Assembly: GCA_016297775.1 (NCBI GenBank)
Contig: JAEDGA010000052.1
Location: 1-8,068, forward strand
DNA: 8,068 nucleotides
DNA from: Candidatus Methanomethylophilaceae archaeon
GTDB lineage: Archaea > Thermoplasmatota > Thermoplasmata > Methanomassiliicoccales > Methanomethylophilaceae
Direction: 5' to 3'
Shown here: positions 6,834 through 8,068 of the stretch, one piece after another
Position numbering within the stretch: the stretch's first letter is position 1
Layout: every line of letters begins with the position of its first letter
Made by a program: the position numbers and the translations under genes
Notes under the pieces: generated by a model
What the model was told of the DNA's origin: nothing
Seen by the model: only the letters and a program-made list of their open reading frames with translations
Database searches by the model: none

Positions 6834-7898
6834 GCCGATGACACCGGTTATGGTCGCCGCTCTGCGGGCCGATTCCCTTGTCAGTCCGTTGTCACCGAGT
6901 ATGGTGAATCTGTCCTTCCTTATTTTATGTGCGGTCACCAATGCCTCTATGACATCATCGTCGCTTATCCCGAGACCCTTCGCATCCACCGGTGCACCGA
7001 TCATGCCTAGCGCGTTCCTGATGGATTGCCAGTCTCCGCCGTGGAGATACATCATTATGATGGTACCTACACCGCACTGTTCCCCGTGCATGGCCTTGCT
7101 GACGCCCATGACATCCAACGCGTGGGAGAACATGTGCTCTGAACCGCTGGTGGGTCTGGAACTGCCGGCGACCGCCATTGCTATTCCAGAGATGATGATC
7201 GGCCTCATGGCGATCCAGCTGCTCTCCTCGAGATCCGGTTTTATCAATGATGCGTTATCCATGATGGTGTTGGCGGAATGGAGGGACAGCGAGTATGCGG
7301 AGGATGAGAACGGTTCGTTCCTGAGCTTGTGCGCGTAATCCCAGTCCTTGAGTGCGGTCAGGTTGGAAATGACGTCGGCGCATCCGGATGCCAGGTATCT
7401 AAATGGTGCGCTGGATATCACTTCGGTGTCCGCTAGCACGGCCATCGGTGTGACCGCATTGATGGATTTGGGCCCCATATCCGCCTTGAGGGATGCCCTG
7501 TTGGATGCGATACCGTCGTGCGCGGCGGATGTGGGTATGCTTATGAATGGTATGTGCAGGTCTGCGGCGACGAGCTTTCCGATATCGATCTTGCTTCCGC
7601 CTCCGACCGCCAGTATGAACTTGGAATGCGTCTCCTTGGCCATCTCGATGGCCTTGTCCACATTGGCCACGGTGGCCGTGCCGGTGAGATGAGTGAAGAT
7701 GTTGTATCCGGAATCCGAGAGACAGTCGTCTATCTCCTTACCTGCGGATGCGTACGTGTTCTTTCCTGCGATGATCATTCCGTTGCTGAGGAAGTTCAGC
7801 TCGTCGCATAACGGGACGATCTCCTTCAGGATTCCATGTCCGATCAGAACGTTTCTTGGGAACTGCATCCCCCTGGCTTTCTCGAAGATACCGTTCAT
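6825..7898 (-). CDS. egsA: sn-glycerol-1-phosphate dehydrogenase (G1PDH)
   Basis: This enzyme reduces dihydroxyacetone phosphate to sn-glycerol-1-phosphate with NAD(P)H, the first committed step in the glycerol backbone of archaeal ether lipids, in the cytosol. The 357-residue product matches the family length. The N-terminal nucleotide-binding half carries LAVGGGSKIDIGK (96-108) and the strongly conserved IPTSAAHDGIASNRASL (121-137). The C-terminal helical half carries the expected zinc ligands: Asp175 (GCADVISN), His255 (GSEHMFSHAL) and His271 (MHGEQCG). G1PDH-specific features such as TSAAHDGIAS separate it from bacterial glycerol dehydrogenases of the same superfamily. The start at 7898 is favoured because MNGIFEKARGMQFPRNVLIGHG fits the family N-terminus; Met11 (codon at 7866-7868) is the only nearby alternative. 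No clear Shine-Dalgarno is present, and a TATA-like element about 30 bp upstream suggests a leaderless or near-leaderless mRNA. The UPF0179 gene follows directly. Confidence 0.95.
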   Translation of the reverse strand: MNGIFEKARGMQFPRNVLIGHGILKEIVPLCDELNFLSNGMIIAGKNTYASAGKEIDDCLSDSGYNIFTHLTGTATVANVDKAIEMAKETHSKFILAVGGGSKIDIGKLVAADLHIPFISIPTSAAHDGIASNRASLKADMGPKSINAVTPMAVLADTEVISSAPFRYLASGCADVISNLTALKDWDYAHKLRNEPFSSSAYSLSLHSANTIMDNASLIKPDLEESSWIAMRPIIISGIAMAVAGSSRPTSGSEHMFSHALDVMGVSKAMHGEQCGVGTIIMMYLHGGDWQSIRNALGMIGAPVDAKGLGISDDDVIEALVTAHKIRKDRFTILGDNGLTRESARRAATITGVIGKE

Positions 7899-7914
7899 AC
7901 AATCGAATCCTATA

Positions 7915-7950
7915 ATGCATACTTCTTATAAATTGCTGGGTATTATGCAT
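7915..7950. repeat. ATGCATA / TATGCAT inverted repeat around the promoter
   Basis: ATGCATA (7915-7921) and TATGCAT (7944-7950) are exact reverse complements separated by 22 bp, with the TATA-like element between them. Because ATGCAT is itself palindromic, the pair can also be read as the near-direct repeat TATAATGCAT / TATTATGCAT with a 30-bp period, about three helical turns. The position suits an operator for a regulator of one or both divergent genes, but a 7-bp repeat in AT-rich DNA could be chance. Confidence 0.35.
7925..7934. promoter_or_regulatory. Shared TATA-like element of the divergent promoter
   Basis: CTTATAAATT on the + strand (TTTATAAG on the - strand) contains the self-complementary TTATAA. 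Its centre, about 7928.5, is about 30 bp from the dehydrogenase ATG (7898, -) and about 27 bp from the ATG at 7955 (+). Archaeal transcription usually starts about 25-28 bp from the TATA centre, so starts would fall at or within a few bases of both start codons. In the minus direction the preceding AGCAA resembles a BRE, so that orientation may be stronger. A second AT-rich element, TATAAT at 7911-7916, could alternatively serve the + gene. Assigned by pattern only. Confidence 0.55.
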
Positions 7951-7954
7951 GGGT

Positions 7955-8068
7955 ATGAAGGTCCTCATCATATCCGGCGGAGTGTCCGGAGGGTACACCG
8001 ATCGCATGTGCGGGGATCTGTCATCGATATTGTCCGGTGAGCACGAGGTCAGACGCATGTCATCGGAA
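7955..8068 (+). CDS. Start of a gene resembling flavodoxin-fold NAD(P)H/FMN oxidoreductases, 3'-truncated
   Basis: The frame is open for 38 codons from the ATG at 7955 to the window edge. Residues begin MKVLIISGGVSGGYTDRM and continue to about CGDLSSILSGEHEVRRMSSE. A hydrophobic first strand (KVLIIS) followed by a Gly/Ser/Thr-rich loop (GGVSGGYTDRM) and a helix resembles the SGSPRxxGNTxxL start of FMN reductases and iron-sulphur flavoproteins, where this loop binds FMN phosphate. The match is loose and only about 38 residues are visible, so other Rossmann-like folds are possible. An in-frame ATG at 7949 would add two residues; 7955 is favoured because it starts the family-like strand and fits a leaderless start about 27 bp from the TATA-like element. 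No Shine-Dalgarno is seen. It is divergent from the G1P dehydrogenase gene. Confidence 0.6.
   Translation, partial: MKVLIISGGVSGGYTDRMCGDLSSILSGEHEVRRMSSE

Noticed and set aside
6319..7338. 339-codon + strand open frame across the UPF0179 and G1PDH genes
   Set aside because: It runs antisense to two genes with clear family motifs, and its own translation has no coherent domain.

Overview
The window looks like a piece of an archaeal chromosome. The strongest marker is a full-length sn-glycerol-1-phosphate dehydrogenase, the enzyme that sets the stereochemistry of archaeal membrane lipids. It is joined to a UPF0179 protein, a family I know from euryarchaea. Moderately GC-rich codon use, TGA at all four visible stop codons, and leaderless-looking AT-rich promoters would fit a Thermoplasmata / Methanomassiliicoccales-type methanogen from a gut or similar anoxic habitat. 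That placement is an inference; nothing in the window proves it.

Left block (1-6215, + strand): a nitrogen-assimilation operon. It starts inside a type III glutamine synthetase (glnN; N-terminus off the left edge). After an 11-bp gap comes a complete, fused glutamate synthase large subunit (gltB, 1467 codons, start placed at 1812). Together they form the GS-GOGAT cycle: GSIII makes glutamine from glutamate, ammonia and ATP, and GltB moves the amide nitrogen to 2-oxoglutarate. Both proteins are of a kind best known from anaerobic bacteria, so the pair may have been acquired together by transfer. No gltD follows gltB.

Middle (6216-6396): a 181-bp gap between convergent transcription units. It holds a perfect 10-bp inverted repeat (extendable to 14 bp with wobble pairs) and weaker hairpins, probably the shared 3' boundary of both operons.

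Right block (6397-7898, - strand): G1P dehydrogenase followed 5 bp later by the UPF0179 protein, whose ribosome binding site overlaps the dehydrogenase stop codon. The UPF0179 protein is small and has nine cysteines; its function is unknown.

Right edge (7899-8068): a 56-bp divergent promoter region with a self-complementary TTATAA element about 27-30 bp from both start codons, flanked by an ATGCATA/TATGCAT inverted repeat. It is followed by the first 38 codons of a + strand gene that resembles the start of a flavodoxin-fold oxidoreductase.

I found no mobile element, CRISPR array, rRNA or tRNA. The most unusual points are the bacterial-looking GS-GOGAT pair beside archaeal lipid genes, an extra cysteine inside the GltB iron-sulphur motif, and the compact divergent promoter.
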